Assembly (NCBI RefSeq): GCF_013184775.1
Contig: NZ_JAATVV010000005.1
Location: 248,001-312,000 of the forward strand
Reading direction: 5' to 3'
Source: Martelella sp. HB161492
GTDB lineage: Bacteria > Pseudomonadota > Alphaproteobacteria > Rhizobiales > Rhizobiaceae
Length of the DNA stretch: 64,000 nt
In this document: positions 43,311 through 53,282 of the stretch, one piece after another
Layout: the number at the start of each line of letters is the position of its first letter
Position numbering within the stretch: the stretch's first letter is position 1
Program-made: the position numbers and the translations under genes
Notes under the pieces: model-generated
Databases searched by the model: none
What the model was told of the DNA's origin: nothing
The model's input: only the letters and a program-made list of their open reading frames with translations

Positions 43311-44186
43311 TTAATGACGCGGGGGGCCGGGATCGGGGGTATCGAGCCGGTAGATATTGCGGAAGCGCTTTGGTGACATGCCGGTCTGTTCGCGAAACAC
43401 CTGATAGAATCGGCTGATTGAGCCGAAGCCGGCCTCATAGGCCACGGCCGCGGCGCTTTTCTCAGATCCAAGCAGCATGCGCTGGGCGGTGACGAGCCGG
43501 CAGCGCAGCAGATATTGCGCGATCGTCATGCCGGTCGAGCGGCGGAAGAGTCCCATGGCATATTTCGGATGGAGATCGGCGGCGCGGGCGACATCATCGA
43601 TGCGGATATCGGTGTCGGCGTGATCGCTGATATAGCGGGTCATTTCCACCACCTTGCGATGATTGCCCTTCAGCGCATTGGCAACCTTCGGCGCTGCGGT
43701 CAAAAGGTCGCTCCAGCCGGTCAGGTCGGCCCGGCGCAGACGCAGTTCGAGATGGCCGTAGTTGAGGCTCGACAGCACGTCCTCGCCGGCGCGCAGATCC
43801 TTCTGGATCATGGCCATGAGATCGGCATCAAGCGGCAGTTTCTCATCGAGGCGGACAAAGCCGCCATTCAGAATGGCGAGTTTCAGGGCACGGGAGAGGG
43901 GAGAAAACATGAAGGTTTCGATCGGCACATAAATGCAGGAGAAATGAGCATCATCAACGCTTTCGATGACCTGATGCGGGATGGCGCCCCAGAAGAACAC
44001 GAAATCACCGGCCGAAAGCTCAACAATCTTGCCATTGAAAATATACCGCACCGCACCGGACAGGATCAGGTTCAGCTCGATCTGGTTGTGAACATGGGGC
44101 CCCCGCATTGGCAGAACGCGGTCGCGCTTGTCGGCGGAGAACCGGTTTTCGGCAATGCCGAACGGGGCCTTGCGGATTCTGGTCAT
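43311..44186 (-). CDS. AraC-family regulator
   Basis: Regulator of 291 residues. N-terminal cupin-like sensing domain (RGPHVHNQIELNLILSGAVR, VELSAGDFVFFWGAIPHQVI). C-terminal tandem HTH_18 domain, residues ~185-285 (HADTDIRIDDVARAADLHPK, TGMTIAQYLLRCRLVTAQRM and the AraC signature YEAGFGSISRFYQVFREQTG). Divergent from the sugar ABC/beta-galactosidase operon across a 114-bp gap and therefore its probable activator. The sensor half resembles melibiose- or galactoside-responsive AraC proteins only in general form. Confidence 0.92.
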   Translation of the reverse strand: MTRIRKAPFGIAENRFSADKRDRVLPMRGPHVHNQIELNLILSGAVRYIFNGKIVELSAGDFVFFWGAIPHQVIESVDDAHFSCIYVPIETFMFSPLSRALKLAILNGGFVRLDEKLPLDADLMAMIQKDLRAGEDVLSSLNYGHLELRLRRADLTGWSDLLTAAPKVANALKGNHRKVVEMTRYISDHADTDIRIDDVARAADLHPKYAMGLFRRSTGMTIAQYLLRCRLVTAQRMLLGSEKSAAAVAYEAGFGSISRFYQVFREQTGMSPKRFRNIYRLDTPDPGPPRH

Positions 44187-44300
44187 GCTGGAATCTTACT
44201 TTCCGGGAAAAAATCGGATCAAAACAAGACGAATTCTTGTGCGCAATCTGCATACAATCAAGTGGTAAAATTCAATAACAAGCACTCCAGAGGCCGTTTC
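44187..44300. promoter_or_regulatory. Divergent promoter between the AraC gene and the sugar ABC operon
   Basis: ACAAGA (44224-44229) and TCTTGT (44235-44240) form a short dyad. CAATCTGCA (44244-44252) and CATACAATC (44251-44259) overlap next to it. The same two 9-mers recur at 43228-43236 and 43224-43232, on the other side of the AraC gene upstream of the dipeptidase operon. These are candidate regulator sites. Confidence 0.4.
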
Positions 44301-45536
44301 ATGACGATTTCCAAGCATATTGCGACAGCTCTCATCGGCGCCGGCCTTTTTGCCGCCGCTCAGGCGCAGGCGGGCACGGTGGTGTTCAACGCCTCCGTCG
44401 CCAGCGATCCTGACCGTGAGTCGGTCAACGCCGCTGTTGCTGCCTTCGAAAAGATCCACCCGGACGTTAATGTCGAGGTCAATTTCTACGACGAGGAAAG
44501 CAACAAGACCGCGATCCGCAACTGGCTGACCACCAGCCCGCCGGATATCGTCAAATGGTATGCCGGCAACAAGATGGTCCAGCTGGTCGAGCCGGGTCTG
44601 CTTGCCGATATCTCCGATATCTGGACCGACGACATGAAGACCGAGTTCGGACCTGGCATGGTTGACGCCGTCAGCGTCGACGGCAAGCAATATGGCGTGC
44701 CGACATCCTATTCGACATGGGCGGTCTACTATCGCACCGATCTTTTTGAAAAGGCCGGTGTTGCCGCGCCGATCGAAACCTTTGACGATCTTGTCGCCGC
44801 CTGCAAGACCTTCCGCACCAATGATATCATTCCGATTGCGCTCGGCTCAAAGGGTGCCTGGCCGCTTGCCGGATGGTTCGACTATATCGATCTGAGGCTC
44901 AATGGCTATCAGTTTCATATGGATCTGATGAACGGCAAGGTCGACTGGACCGATGACAGGGTCAAGGCGGTGTTTGGCGAATGGAAGAAGCTGGTCGATG
45001 CCGACTGCTTTGCCGAAAACCACACCAGCCTTGCCTGGCGTGAAGGCCTGGCCAAGATGAACCAGGGCGAGGCGGCAATGATGCTGATGGGCAATTACCT
45101 GATCGCCAGCCTGACGCCGGAAGCAGAGCCGGTCACCGGAGTCATGAACTTCCCCGTGATCAATCCCGATATTCCGCGTGCCGAGGATGCGCCGATCGAG
45201 ACCTATCATATCCCGGCCAAGGCCAAGAACATTCCGGAAGCCAAGATGTTCCTGGCCTTCCTGATGCAGCCCGATACCCAGTCGCTGATGACGGAAATCT
45301 ATCCGAACCTGCCGGCCAACCCGGATGCGACACCGCCGAATGTCCGTCTGCTGGAAGAAAGTGCCAAGCTCGCTGCCGGCGCGGAATATTATGCCCAGTT
45401 CATCGACCGGGATACGGACAGCCAGGTTGCGACCGTCGCCATGGATGGCTTCCAGGAGTTTCTGGTCCACCCGGAACGGCTTGACCGGATCCTCGCCAAT
45501 ATCGAACGGGCTGAAAAGCGCGCTTATCCGAACTGA
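44301..45536 (+). CDS. Sugar ABC transporter substrate-binding protein (CUT1 type)
   Basis: Periplasmic binding protein of 411 residues, SBP family 1. Signal peptide ~1-24 (HIATALIGAGLFAAAQAQAG). Then VVFNASVASDPDRESVNAAV, AFEKIHPDVNVEVNFYDE, PPDIVKWYAGNKMVQLVEPG and PTSYSTWAVYYRTDLFEKAG. The frame is open far upstream, but that portion is antisense to the AraC gene; ATG 44301 with AGAGG before it gives the signal peptide. First gene of an operon ending in a GH42 beta-galactosidase, so the ligand is probably a galactoside or galacto-oligosaccharide. Confidence 0.92.
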   Translation: MTISKHIATALIGAGLFAAAQAQAGTVVFNASVASDPDRESVNAAVAAFEKIHPDVNVEVNFYDEESNKTAIRNWLTTSPPDIVKWYAGNKMVQLVEPGLLADISDIWTDDMKTEFGPGMVDAVSVDGKQYGVPTSYSTWAVYYRTDLFEKAGVAAPIETFDDLVAACKTFRTNDIIPIALGSKGAWPLAGWFDYIDLRLNGYQFHMDLMNGKVDWTDDRVKAVFGEWKKLVDADCFAENHTSLAWREGLAKMNQGEAAMMLMGNYLIASLTPEAEPVTGVMNFPVINPDIPRAEDAPIETYHIPAKAKNIPEAKMFLAFLMQPDTQSLMTEIYPNLPANPDATPPNVRLLEESAKLAAGAEYYAQFIDRDTDSQVATVAMDGFQEFLVHPERLDRILANIERAEKRAYPN

Positions 45537-45557
45537 TCCGGCCGAAGGATAAATATG

Positions 45558-45584
45558 CCCTGCCGCCCATATTTGGCGGCGGGG
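45558..45584 (+). repeat. Intercistronic hairpin after the sugar-binding-protein gene
   Basis: CCCTGCCGCC (45558-45567) pairs with GGCGGCGGGG (45575-45584), 10 bp with one T-G pair and a 7-nt loop. CGTTTC follows. Same placement as the hairpins after rhaS and dctP: right behind the binding-protein gene. Confidence 0.55.
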
Positions 45585-45636
45585 CGTTTCACAACGGAAA
45601 TAGGCCGGCTGACCGGCCCGCCAGGGAGTTCGCCTC

Positions 45637-46557
45637 TTGTCCGAGCAGACCATGAACAGCTCAATGCCCGCATCCCCGGGGTTCTGGCGACGCCATCAGC
45701 GCCGGCTGGCACCGGCCCTGTTCCTTGCCCCTGCAGTGATCATGTTCCTCGTCTTCGTGATCATCCCGGTGATCGAGAGCCTGCGCCTGAGCCTTTATGA
45801 CTGGGACGGCCTGTCGACGCCGCGCTTTATCGGGCTTGGCAATTATGTCGAGCTTTTCCGCGACGATCCGGTGTTCTGGACGGCGCTGAGGAACAATATC
45901 TACTGGCTGGTGGCCTTTCTGGTTTCACCGGCTCTCGGTCTGGCGCTGGCGCTGTTTCTGAATCAGAGCGGCTTCGGCATGCGCTTCGTCAAGTCACTCT
46001 ATTTCATGCCCTTCGTCATCTCCCAGGTCGTGGTGGGGCTGATGTTCAGCTGGTTCTTCAATGCCGATTTCGGCCTGCTCAATCATATTCTCGAAGGACT
46101 TGGCCTGCCGCCGGTCGCTCTGCTTGAAAATGAGAATACCGCGACTTTCGTCATCATCGCCGCGGGCCTGTGGCCGCAGGTTGCCTATTGCATGATCCTC
46201 TATCTGACCGGGCTGACCGCGATCAATCCGGAGCTTCTGGAGGCGGCCCGCATGGAGGGTGTGAAGGGGTTCAAACTGCTCTGGCATATCGTTTTGCCGC
46301 AGCTCAAACCCGCAACCTCGATCGCGTTGATTGTTTCAGTGGTCGGCGCACTTAGATCCTTCGATCTGGTTTCGGTGATGACCGATGGCGGACCCTATCA
46401 GTCCTCGACCGTGCTTGCCTATTATATGTATGAACAGACCTTCGGCGCTTTCCGCATCGGCTACGGCGCGGCGATTGCCTCCTGCCTGTTTTTCCTGATG
46501 GATATCTGCATCGTGATCTATCTGATCCGGTCGCTACCGCGTGCGAGAGGCCGCTGA
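45637..46557 (+). CDS. Sugar ABC transporter permease 1 (MalF/UgpA type)
   Basis: Inner-membrane CUT1 permease of 306 residues, six membrane segments (APALFLAPAVIMFLVFVIIP, then LRLSLYDWDG). Coupling loop EAARMEGVKGFKLLWHIVLP, the EAA motif. Start TTG at 45637 has AGGGAG 8 nt upstream; an in-frame ATG at 45652 is the alternative. Pairs with the next permease. Confidence 0.9.
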   Translation: MSEQTMNSSMPASPGFWRRHQRRLAPALFLAPAVIMFLVFVIIPVIESLRLSLYDWDGLSTPRFIGLGNYVELFRDDPVFWTALRNNIYWLVAFLVSPALGLALALFLNQSGFGMRFVKSLYFMPFVISQVVVGLMFSWFFNADFGLLNHILEGLGLPPVALLENENTATFVIIAAGLWPQVAYCMILYLTGLTAINPELLEAARMEGVKGFKLLWHIVLPQLKPATSIALIVSVVGALRSFDLVSVMTDGGPYQSSTVLAYYMYEQTFGAFRIGYGAAIASCLFFLMDICIVIYLIRSLPRARGR

Positions 46558-46558
46558 C

Positions 46559-47413
46559 ATGTTTCCTGCACCGATTGAAAATGCGACGCCAGCGCGCCGC
46601 CGCTTCTATTATGCCACCGTCTGGGTTGCGATGATTGTCTGGCTGTTGCCGATCATCGGCATCGCCGTCACCTCGATCCGTTCGGTTCAGGATCTGAATG
46701 CCGGCAATTACTGGGGCTGGCCGACGGAGATCAGCGCGGTGGCCAATTACACCCGGGTCTTCACCTCCTCGCCGATGCTGCGTTTCCTGTTCAACTCGAC
46801 GGTGATCACGCTTTTGGCCTGTGTCGGCTCGATCGCGCTGTCGGCCATGGCCGGCTTTGCCCTCAGCCGCTACCGGTTTCGCGGTGCGACCCTGCTTCTG
46901 GCGCTGTTCATTGCCGGCAATTTCGTGCCGTTCCAGATGCTGATGATCCCGGTGCGCGACATCGCGCTTCACGTGATCCCGGTCTACGACACGATCTGGG
47001 CGCTGGTGATCTTCCATATTGCCTTCCAGACCGGGTTCTGCACGTTGTTCATGCGCAATTTCATCGCCGAGCTGCCCAATGAGCTGATCGAGGCCGCACG
47101 GGTGGAGGGTGTCAGCGAGATCAAGATCTTTCTGCATGTGATCCTGCCTCTGGTGCGGCCTGCCATGGCGGCGCTGTTCGTGCTGATCTTTACCTTTGTC
47201 TGGAATGATTATTTCTGGTCGCTGGTGCTCGTGCAATCCGACAGCGCCCGCCCCGTCACCGCCGGTATTCAGGCGCTGAAGGAGACATGGACCAACACCT
47301 GGCACCTGATTTCGGCGGGATCGCTGCTTGCCGCCGTGCCGCCGGTGGCCGTCTTCTTTCTGATGCAGCGGCAATTCATCGCCGGTCTCACATTCGGTGC
47401 CACCAAGGGCTGA
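46559..47413 (+). CDS. Sugar ABC transporter permease 2 (MalG/UgpE type)
   Basis: CUT1 permease of 284 residues with six membrane segments and the EAA loop EAARVEGVSEIKIFLHVILP. N-terminal helix ATVWVAMIVWLLPIIGIAVT, periplasmic loop with NYWGWPTEISAVANYTRVF as usual for MalG-like proteins. ATG 46559, GAGAGG upstream; starts just after the permease 1 stop. Confidence 0.9.
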   Translation: MFPAPIENATPARRRFYYATVWVAMIVWLLPIIGIAVTSIRSVQDLNAGNYWGWPTEISAVANYTRVFTSSPMLRFLFNSTVITLLACVGSIALSAMAGFALSRYRFRGATLLLALFIAGNFVPFQMLMIPVRDIALHVIPVYDTIWALVIFHIAFQTGFCTLFMRNFIAELPNELIEAARVEGVSEIKIFLHVILPLVRPAMAALFVLIFTFVWNDYFWSLVLVQSDSARPVTAGIQALKETWTNTWHLISAGSLLAAVPPVAVFFLMQRQFIAGLTFGATKG

Positions 47414-47431
47414 ACAAACGGAAATTCAAAC

Positions 47432-48538
47432 ATGTCCTATGTAACCCTCGACCATATCGCCAAGGATTTCGGCCCGACCCGCGTGATTGACGATCTATCA
47501 CTGTCGATTGAGAAGGGCGAGTTCGTTGTCTTCGTCGGCCCGTCGGGCTGCGGCAAGTCCACGCTGCTGCGGCTGATTGCCGGGCTGGAACAGGTTTCCG
47601 GCGGCAGCCTGCAGATCGACGGGACCGATATTACCCATGTCGATTCAGCCAATCGCGGCATCGCCATGGTGTTTCAATCCTATGCGCTTTATCCGCATAT
47701 GACGGTGGCCGAAAACATCACCTTCGGCATGCGCATGAACAAGGTCGACAAGACACTGATCGCCGAGCGGCTGGCGCGTGCTGCGGCCATGCTGCACCTC
47801 GAACCGCTGCTCGAACGCAAGCCTGCCCAGCTTTCCGGCGGACAGCGCCAGCGCGTCGCCATTGGCCGCGCCATCGTGCGCGATCCGAGCGTGTTTCTCT
47901 TCGATGAACCGCTGTCAAACCTCGATGCTGCACTGCGCCACGAAATGCGGGTCGAAATCCTGAAGCTGCACCGCGATCTCGGCGCGACCATGATCTATGT
48001 GACCCATGATCAGGTTGAAGCCATGACCATGGCTGACAAGATTGTGGTTCTGTCTGGCGGCAGGATCGAGCAGGTCGGCGCGCCGCTTGATCTCTATCTC
48101 AGGCCCGCCAATCGTTTCGTTGCCGAATTTCTCGGTTCGCCCAAGATCAACTGCATCGAAACCACTGTTCATGCACTGGCCGATAGCGTTGCCAGCCTGC
48201 TTCTACCGGGCGAAACGGCGATGGCCTTTCCTGTCGGTGATGCGGCCATCGCGGCCGGCGATGCGGTAACGCTTGCGATCCGGCCGGAGCACTTTACCCT
48301 TGGTGAAGGGGGGGAGGCCGCGCTTGCCGGCACGGTAGAACTGGTCGAGCATCTCGGCTCTGAAACCCTGCTGACGGTGCGCGTCGATGCCGGTACGGTG
48401 ATGACGGTCAAGGTCGATGGCGTCAGCCGGGTGCGCTCGGGCGATCAGATCAGGCTCGGACTGACAGCGCAGGCCTGTCAGCTTTTCAGCGCCTCCGGCG
48501 AAACACTGGTGTTCAGCACCATCGCCGCGGCCGAATGA
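47432..48538 (+). CDS. Sugar ABC transporter ATP-binding protein (MalK/UgpC type)
   Basis: ATPase of 368 residues. ABC domain 1-235: Walker [11 protein letters not shown]-loop [16 protein letters not shown], signature [15 protein letters not shown], Walker [15 protein letters not shown]-loop [10 protein letters not shown]. The C-terminal regulatory TOBE-type domain begins near [19 protein letters not shown] and includes [12 protein letters not shown]. It completes the CUT1 importer. Confidence 0.93.
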   Translation: MSYVTLDHIAKDFGPTRVIDDLSLSIEKGEFVVFVGPSGCGKSTLLRLIAGLEQVSGGSLQIDGTDITHVDSANRGIAMVFQSYALYPHMTVAENITFGMRMNKVDKTLIAERLARAAAMLHLEPLLERKPAQLSGGQRQRVAIGRAIVRDPSVFLFDEPLSNLDAALRHEMRVEILKLHRDLGATMIYVTHDQVEAMTMADKIVVLSGGRIEQVGAPLDLYLRPANRFVAEFLGSPKINCIETTVHALADSVASLLLPGETAMAFPVGDAAIAAGDAVTLAIRPEHFTLGEGGEAALAGTVELVEHLGSETLLTVRVDAGTVMTVKVDGVSRVRSGDQIRLGLTAQACQLFSASGETLVFSTIAAAE

Positions 48539-48575
48539 GACGTCAGTCGAAAAGAACAGACAAGGACAAGGCCTG

Positions 48576-50513
48576 ATGCTCGGCGTTTGCTACTATCCTG
48601 AACACTGGAACGAGGACTGGTGGGCCGATGATGCCCGCAAGATGCGCGAAATGGGCATCCGCTATGTCCGCATCGCCGAGTTTGCCTGGAGCCGGATGGA
48701 ACCGGAACCCGGCCGCTATGACTGGGCCTGGCTGGATCGCGCCATTGACGTGCTGGCGGCCGAAGGGCTGAAGGTCGTGCTCGGCACGCCGACGGCGGCG
48801 GCCCCCAAATGGCTGGTTGACGCCCATCCCGATGTCCTGCCGGTCTTTGCCGATGGCAGGGCGCGCGGTTTCGGCTCGCGCCGCCACTATACCGCTGCAT
48901 CATCAACCTTCCGCGTCGAGACCGACCGGATCGTCACGGCAATGGCGAAACGCTATGGCCACCACGACGCGGTTGTCGGCTGGCAGATCGATAATGAGTT
49001 TGGCGGCGACGATACGGTCCTGCTCTACGGGCCGGAAGATGCAGTCGGCTTTCGCGGCTGGCTCGCAAAACGCTATCAGTCTGTCGAGGCGCTGAACCGT
49101 GCCTGGGGTAATGCCTTCTGGTCGATGGAATTTCGCACGATCGACGAGGTCATTCCACCGGCGGGGCAGGTTTCCGACGCTAATCCGGCAGCATTGCTCG
49201 ATTTCTGGCGCTATTCCTCCGACAGTCTTGCCGACTATTGCGCGCTTCAGGCGGGGATCCTGCGCAGATATTCGCCGGGCCGTTTCATCACCCACAATTT
49301 CATGGGCTTTTTTCACCAGTTCGACCATCAGCGCCTGTCGGAATGCCTCGATTTCTGCTCCTGGGATTCCTACCCGCTTGGCAAGGTCGAGCATTTTCCT
49401 ATGGCCGACGACGAGCGGGCGCGCTGGTACAATACCTCGCATCCCGATTTCTCCGCCTTCCATCATGAACTCTATCGCCGTCTGAAGAATGATCGCTTCT
49501 GGATCATGGAGCAGCAGCCAGGCCCCGTGAACTGGGCCCACTGGAACCCGGCGCCGAAAGCCGGCATGGTGCGGCTCTGGGGCTGGGAGGCGCTGGCGCA
49601 TGGTGCGGAGGTCGTGAGCTATTTCCGCTGGCGGCAGGTTCCCTTCGCCCAGGAACAGATGCATGCCGGCCTGCAGCGCCCGGACAGGCAATTGTCCCCC
49701 GGCGGTCACGAGGTCACGCAGCTCGGCCATGAGATCGAAGCCGTCGGCGATCTGCCGCCGATTGAGCGGGCGCGGGTCGCGATCCTGCTCGACTATGAGG
49801 CAGCCTGGATCACCACGATCGAGCCGCAGGGCGACGACTTCAATTACAAACTCCTGCTGCATCGCTGGTATGAGGCGCTGCGCCGTCACGGCATCAATGT
49901 CGATGTTCTGACCCCCGGCCGCGCGCTGGCAGGCTATGATCTCGTCTTCATACCGTCGATGCCGGCTGTGTCTGAAGCTTCGATGGCAGCGTTCCGTCAA
50001 AGCGATGCCCATCTGGTTTTCGGGCCGCGCTCCGGTTCGAAACTGGCCAATTTCGAGATACCAGCAACCCTGCCGCCGGGGCCGTTGCAGGATGTTCTGC
50101 CGATCAAGGTCGCGGAAGTGTCCTCGCTTCGGCCGGGGCTGAAAATTCCCGTGTCGGGTGAAGGCCTTTCAGGTGATGTGACGCGCTGGCTGGAACGGAT
50201 CGAGACCGATGCGGCGGTCGTACTTGCGACGCAGGACGGGATGCCGGTGATGGTCGGCAATAACAAAGCGCATTATCTCGGTGCCTGGGCTGAGCCCGAA
50301 CTCCTCCATGCGATCTTCGCCCGCCTTCTCGATGAATATGACATTCCGCGTCGCGAACTTCCCGAGCATGTGCGTATGATGACGCGCGGGCCGGTGACGA
50401 TCGTCTTCAATTACGGCCCCGGCGCCTATGAGATCGAGACACCAGCCAAACGTTTCCTGCTCGGCGGCAAAACCGTGGCGGCCTGTGATCTGGCAATTTT
50501 CGAGACGGCGTAA
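48576..50513 (+). CDS. Beta-galactosidase, glycoside hydrolase family 42
   Basis: Enzyme of 645 residues, a normal GH42 length, hydrolysing terminal beta-galactosides. N-terminal TIM barrel begins [10 protein letters not shown] (GH42 hallmark), acid/base Glu141 in GWQIDNEFG, nucleophile Glu312 in [13 protein letters not shown] trimerisation domain (~390-590) and a small C-terminal domain follow. No signal peptide, so intracellular: oligosaccharides are imported whole by the ABC system encoded upstream and cut inside. Starts 37 bp past the ATPase stop; last gene of the operon. Confidence 0.95.
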   Translation: MLGVCYYPEHWNEDWWADDARKMREMGIRYVRIAEFAWSRMEPEPGRYDWAWLDRAIDVLAAEGLKVVLGTPTAAAPKWLVDAHPDVLPVFADGRARGFGSRRHYTAASSTFRVETDRIVTAMAKRYGHHDAVVGWQIDNEFGGDDTVLLYGPEDAVGFRGWLAKRYQSVEALNRAWGNAFWSMEFRTIDEVIPPAGQVSDANPAALLDFWRYSSDSLADYCALQAGILRRYSPGRFITHNFMGFFHQFDHQRLSECLDFCSWDSYPLGKVEHFPMADDERARWYNTSHPDFSAFHHELYRRLKNDRFWIMEQQPGPVNWAHWNPAPKAGMVRLWGWEALAHGAEVVSYFRWRQVPFAQEQMHAGLQRPDRQLSPGGHEVTQLGHEIEAVGDLPPIERARVAILLDYEAAWITTIEPQGDDFNYKLLLHRWYEALRRHGINVDVLTPGRALAGYDLVFIPSMPAVSEASMAAFRQSDAHLVFGPRSGSKLANFEIPATLPPGPLQDVLPIKVAEVSSLRPGLKIPVSGEGLSGDVTRWLERIETDAAVVLATQDGMPVMVGNNKAHYLGAWAEPELLHAIFARLLDEYDIPRRELPEHVRMMTRGPVTIVFNYGPGAYEIETPAKRFLLGGKTVAACDLAIFETA

Positions 50514-50574
50514 CCGCCGGTTGCCAATGGCGTGAAACGGCCTAACCTCACCTTGCTGAGAAGGGGAGGACGGC

Positions 50575-51381
50575 ATGGAACATGTTGAACGGATCAAGGC
50601 CATTGCGGCGAAGCTTTGCGAAACGGGGTCCGTTCGCGCACTCTTTCTTGCTGGCAGCTATGGCGCCGGGTTTGAGGATCACCTGAGCGATATCGACTTT
50701 CTTGCCGTGTTTGATGGTGAGGACAATTCAGCCTTCGCGCCGCTGTGGCGCGAGGCGCTCCGCACCGTTGGCGATCTCGTGCTCTGGCGGGAAAGACCCG
50801 GCAGAAACCTGCTGATCAATGCGGTGAGCGCCGAATGGCTGCGTATCGATGTCCAGACCGTGCAGGCAGATGGCCTTTCCGGCCGGACGCAGGACGGGCT
50901 GAAAGTTCTGTTCGACCATGACGGGTTGTTTGTGCGATTGCCCGAGAAGAGTTCGCCGCCATCGCCCGATCCGGCCCGCCTTTTGTGGCAGATCGAGGAA
51001 TTCATCCGCATTCTTGGTCTGATGCCTGTCGTGCTCGGTCGCAAGGACTATTGCAACGCCCCGGCCGGCACTTTTCATCTGCGCAATCTGCTGGTTGGGC
51101 TGCTGATCGCTGAAACGGCGGCACCCCATCGGGGCGGTGCCTTGCATCTGAACCGGCTGATAACAGCGGAGCAGCAAGTCCTGCTTTCATCCCTCGCCAT
51201 TCCTGCTCCGGAACATGATGCCATCATTGACGCGCATCTGGCTTTTGCCTGTGCCTTCCTGCCGCGCGCGCGGGCGCTTGCCGCGCGATCCGGCGTTGTC
51301 TGGCCTGAGGCGCTGGAAGCCGCGACCTGGGCGCATCTGGACCGCGAACTCGGCATTCAGAGACCGGAAGGCTGTGACTGA
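50575..51381 (+). CDS. Nucleotidyltransferase-fold protein (aminoglycoside adenylyltransferase-like)
   Basis: Protein of 268 residues. N-terminal nucleotidyltransferase motif: LFLAGSYGAGFEDHLSDIDF, i.e. Gly27-Ser28 and the metal-binding Asp39/Asp41. The rest is mostly helical (RLLWQIEEFIRILGLMPVVL, FHLRNLLVGLLIAET), as in ANT/kanamycin-nucleotidyltransferase-like proteins. GGGGAGGA precedes the ATG. Located 61 bp after the beta-galactosidase and followed by an MFS exporter. Substrate unknown; an antibiotic-modifying or toxin-antitoxin MNT-type role cannot be separated by reading. Confidence 0.75.
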   Translation: MEHVERIKAIAAKLCETGSVRALFLAGSYGAGFEDHLSDIDFLAVFDGEDNSAFAPLWREALRTVGDLVLWRERPGRNLLINAVSAEWLRIDVQTVQADGLSGRTQDGLKVLFDHDGLFVRLPEKSSPPSPDPARLLWQIEEFIRILGLMPVVLGRKDYCNAPAGTFHLRNLLVGLLIAETAAPHRGGALHLNRLITAEQQVLLSSLAIPAPEHDAIIDAHLAFACAFLPRARALAARSGVVWPEALEAATWAHLDRELGIQRPEGCD

Positions 51382-51498
51382 CCATGCCTCTTTTCGTTCT
51401 TGTTGCGTTCATGAAAGCCGGATAATCTCACGGCCAGGACAAGGGGAGGGAATCGCAATGTTTTTCAATCTGATGTGTGATCGGCGGAGCGCTGTCGG

Positions 51499-52707
51499 GT
51501 GAGGACTTATCTCACGCTTTTGAGCTCGGCCCCGATCCGTTCGTGCTGTCTGGCAGCCTTCATCGCCCGGCTGCCGATGGCGATGACGCCACTGGGCCTT
51601 CTCATCCTGGTCGAGGCAGCCACCGGCTCCTATGCGTCCGGCGGGCTGGTTTCTGGCGCTTTTGCGGTTGGAACGGCCATCGCCGCCCCCGGCTGGGGCC
51701 GCGCGCTTGATGCCCGGTCGCACGGCCGTATTATGATGTTGACGGGCACGGTCTCCGCCTTCTTTCTGTTGATCGCACTGGCAGCGGCGAGGCTTGGTTT
51801 CGGTCTCATGCCGATCGCCGGATCAGCGCTTATGGTCGGGCTGTTCTTTCCACCGGTGACGCCCGCTATGCGGCTCGCCTGGCGCCATTTGACGGCGGAT
51901 CGGCCGGGTCTCATTGCACCAGCCTATGCGCTGGATGCTGTCTCGGTGGAAGCGCTGTTTGTCATCGGACCGATGCTGGTTGGCCTGCTTTACGCCGGCG
52001 GACCGGTGCTGCCGGTGATTGCATCCGCGGTTTTCCTGTTCACTGGCGGGCTTTTTTATGCGTTCACGCCGGCCGGGCGACTTGCCGGCGACCATGAGGC
52101 CGTTCATGGGGCGAGGGGCGGTCGCGCCGTCATCATCATTCTTCCGGTGCTGCTGATCGCGATGGCTCTTTCGCTTGGCTTCGGGCAGATGGATGTGGCG
52201 ATGACAGCGACCGCGCAGACCCATGCCTCTCAGGGCTATCTTCTGGGCCTGCTTTTTGCCGTTGCTGCCTCGGGGTCGATTTCAGGTGGCCTGGCCTTTG
52301 GCACGCGTGAATGGAAAACCACCCCGCGCATTCTGCTGATGCTGTTTCTGGGCGGTTATGGTCTCGGCCTTGCGGGCGCTGCAACTGCGCTTCTGGCGGG
52401 GCTGTCGGTCTTCGTTCTGATGCCGCTCCTTTATGTTGCCGGCCTCTTTGTCTCGCCGAGCCTCATTCTGATGCAGCAGATGATTGATCATGCCCTGCCA
52501 CGCGGTCGCACGGCTGAAGGCCAGTCCTGGCTCGCAGCGGTGCTGACGGCGGGGGGAGCCGGAGGCATGGCGGTGGGCGGTTTTGTTGCCGACCACGGCG
52601 CCGCGCCGATGGTCTTTCTCTCTGCTGCCGGCGTTGTTGCCTTCGGGGCCGTGATCGCCATCACGCTGGGGCAGGTTGTCAAAGCGGCTCAGAGCGGAGC
52701 AGGTTGA
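51499..52707 (+). CDS. Major facilitator superfamily transporter
   Basis: Inner-membrane transporter of 402 residues with about twelve membrane segments in two halves. The first helices contain AFIARLPMAMTPLGLLILVE and GGLVSGAFAVGTAIAAPGWG; the loop after helix 2 has GRALDARSHGRIMM, the MFS motif-A position. The start is GTG 51499, giving a complete first helix; GGCGGAG lies upstream. The type resembles drug or metabolite exporters. Co-oriented between the nucleotidyltransferase and the kinase-like gene. Confidence 0.85.
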   Translation: MRTYLTLLSSAPIRSCCLAAFIARLPMAMTPLGLLILVEAATGSYASGGLVSGAFAVGTAIAAPGWGRALDARSHGRIMMLTGTVSAFFLLIALAAARLGFGLMPIAGSALMVGLFFPPVTPAMRLAWRHLTADRPGLIAPAYALDAVSVEALFVIGPMLVGLLYAGGPVLPVIASAVFLFTGGLFYAFTPAGRLAGDHEAVHGARGGRAVIIILPVLLIAMALSLGFGQMDVAMTATAQTHASQGYLLGLLFAVAASGSISGGLAFGTREWKTTPRILLMLFLGGYGLGLAGAATALLAGLSVFVLMPLLYVAGLFVSPSLILMQQMIDHALPRGRTAEGQSWLAAVLTAGGAGGMAVGGFVADHGAAPMVFLSAAGVVAFGAVIAITLGQVVKAAQSGAG

Positions 52708-52748
52708 AGCTGCAACCGCTCTGACTGCAGGACCAAGGTGGAGCTGTC

Positions 52749-53282
52749 ATGTCGCATATCATCTTTCTCCATGGCGCATCGAGCAGCGGCAAATCCACGC
52801 TGGCGCGTGCCTTGCAGGCACGCATTGACAGGCCGTTCTGGCATATTTCGATTGATCACCTGCGCGATTCCGGAGTGTTGCCAATGCAACGCTTCTGCGA
52901 CGGAAGCTTCGACTGGTCCGAGCGCAGGGCTGCTGTTTTCGAAGGTTTTCATTTGTCGCTGAAATCCTATGCGGATGCAGGCAATGACCTGATCCTCGAA
53001 CATATTCTCGATACCGAAGGTTGGCTGGAACGGCTCAGTGATCTCCTGCGGGATCATGATGTGCTGTTTGTGGGGATTCAGTGTCCGGTCGACGTTCTCG
53101 AGCGTCGCGAAGCCGCCCGCGGTGACCGGCCGGTCGGCAGTGCGCGCCGGGATCAGGAAACCGTGCATCATGGCAAGATCTATGATCTTGAGATCAATGG
53201 TGCCGATGAACTGGATGTCAACGTCGGGAAAGTGCTGCGCGCCTTCCGGACCGCTAAAAGCGGGGCTGCAAGGAGGCTGTGA
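52749..53282 (+). CDS. Chloramphenicol phosphotransferase-like P-loop kinase
   Basis: Kinase-like protein of 177 residues. Walker A HGASSSGKST at residues 8-17, then a conserved Asp36 in ISIDHLRDS at the position of the catalytic base of chloramphenicol 3-O-phosphotransferase. The family segment CPVDVLERREAARGDRPVG follows, with VHHGKIYDLEING near the end. Natural substrates of these chromosomal CPT-like proteins are usually unknown. GGTGGAG lies before the ATG. Starts 42 bp past the MFS gene, likely the same transcript. Confidence 0.82.
   Translation: MSHIIFLHGASSSGKSTLARALQARIDRPFWHISIDHLRDSGVLPMQRFCDGSFDWSERRAAVFEGFHLSLKSYADAGNDLILEHILDTEGWLERLSDLLRDHDVLFVGIQCPVDVLERREAARGDRPVGSARRDQETVHHGKIYDLEINGADELDVNVGKVLRAFRTAKSGAARRL

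Noticed and set aside
43515-45536. 673-residue protein including the sugar-binding protein
   Set aside because: The upstream part is antisense to the AraC gene; the signal peptide starts at 44301.
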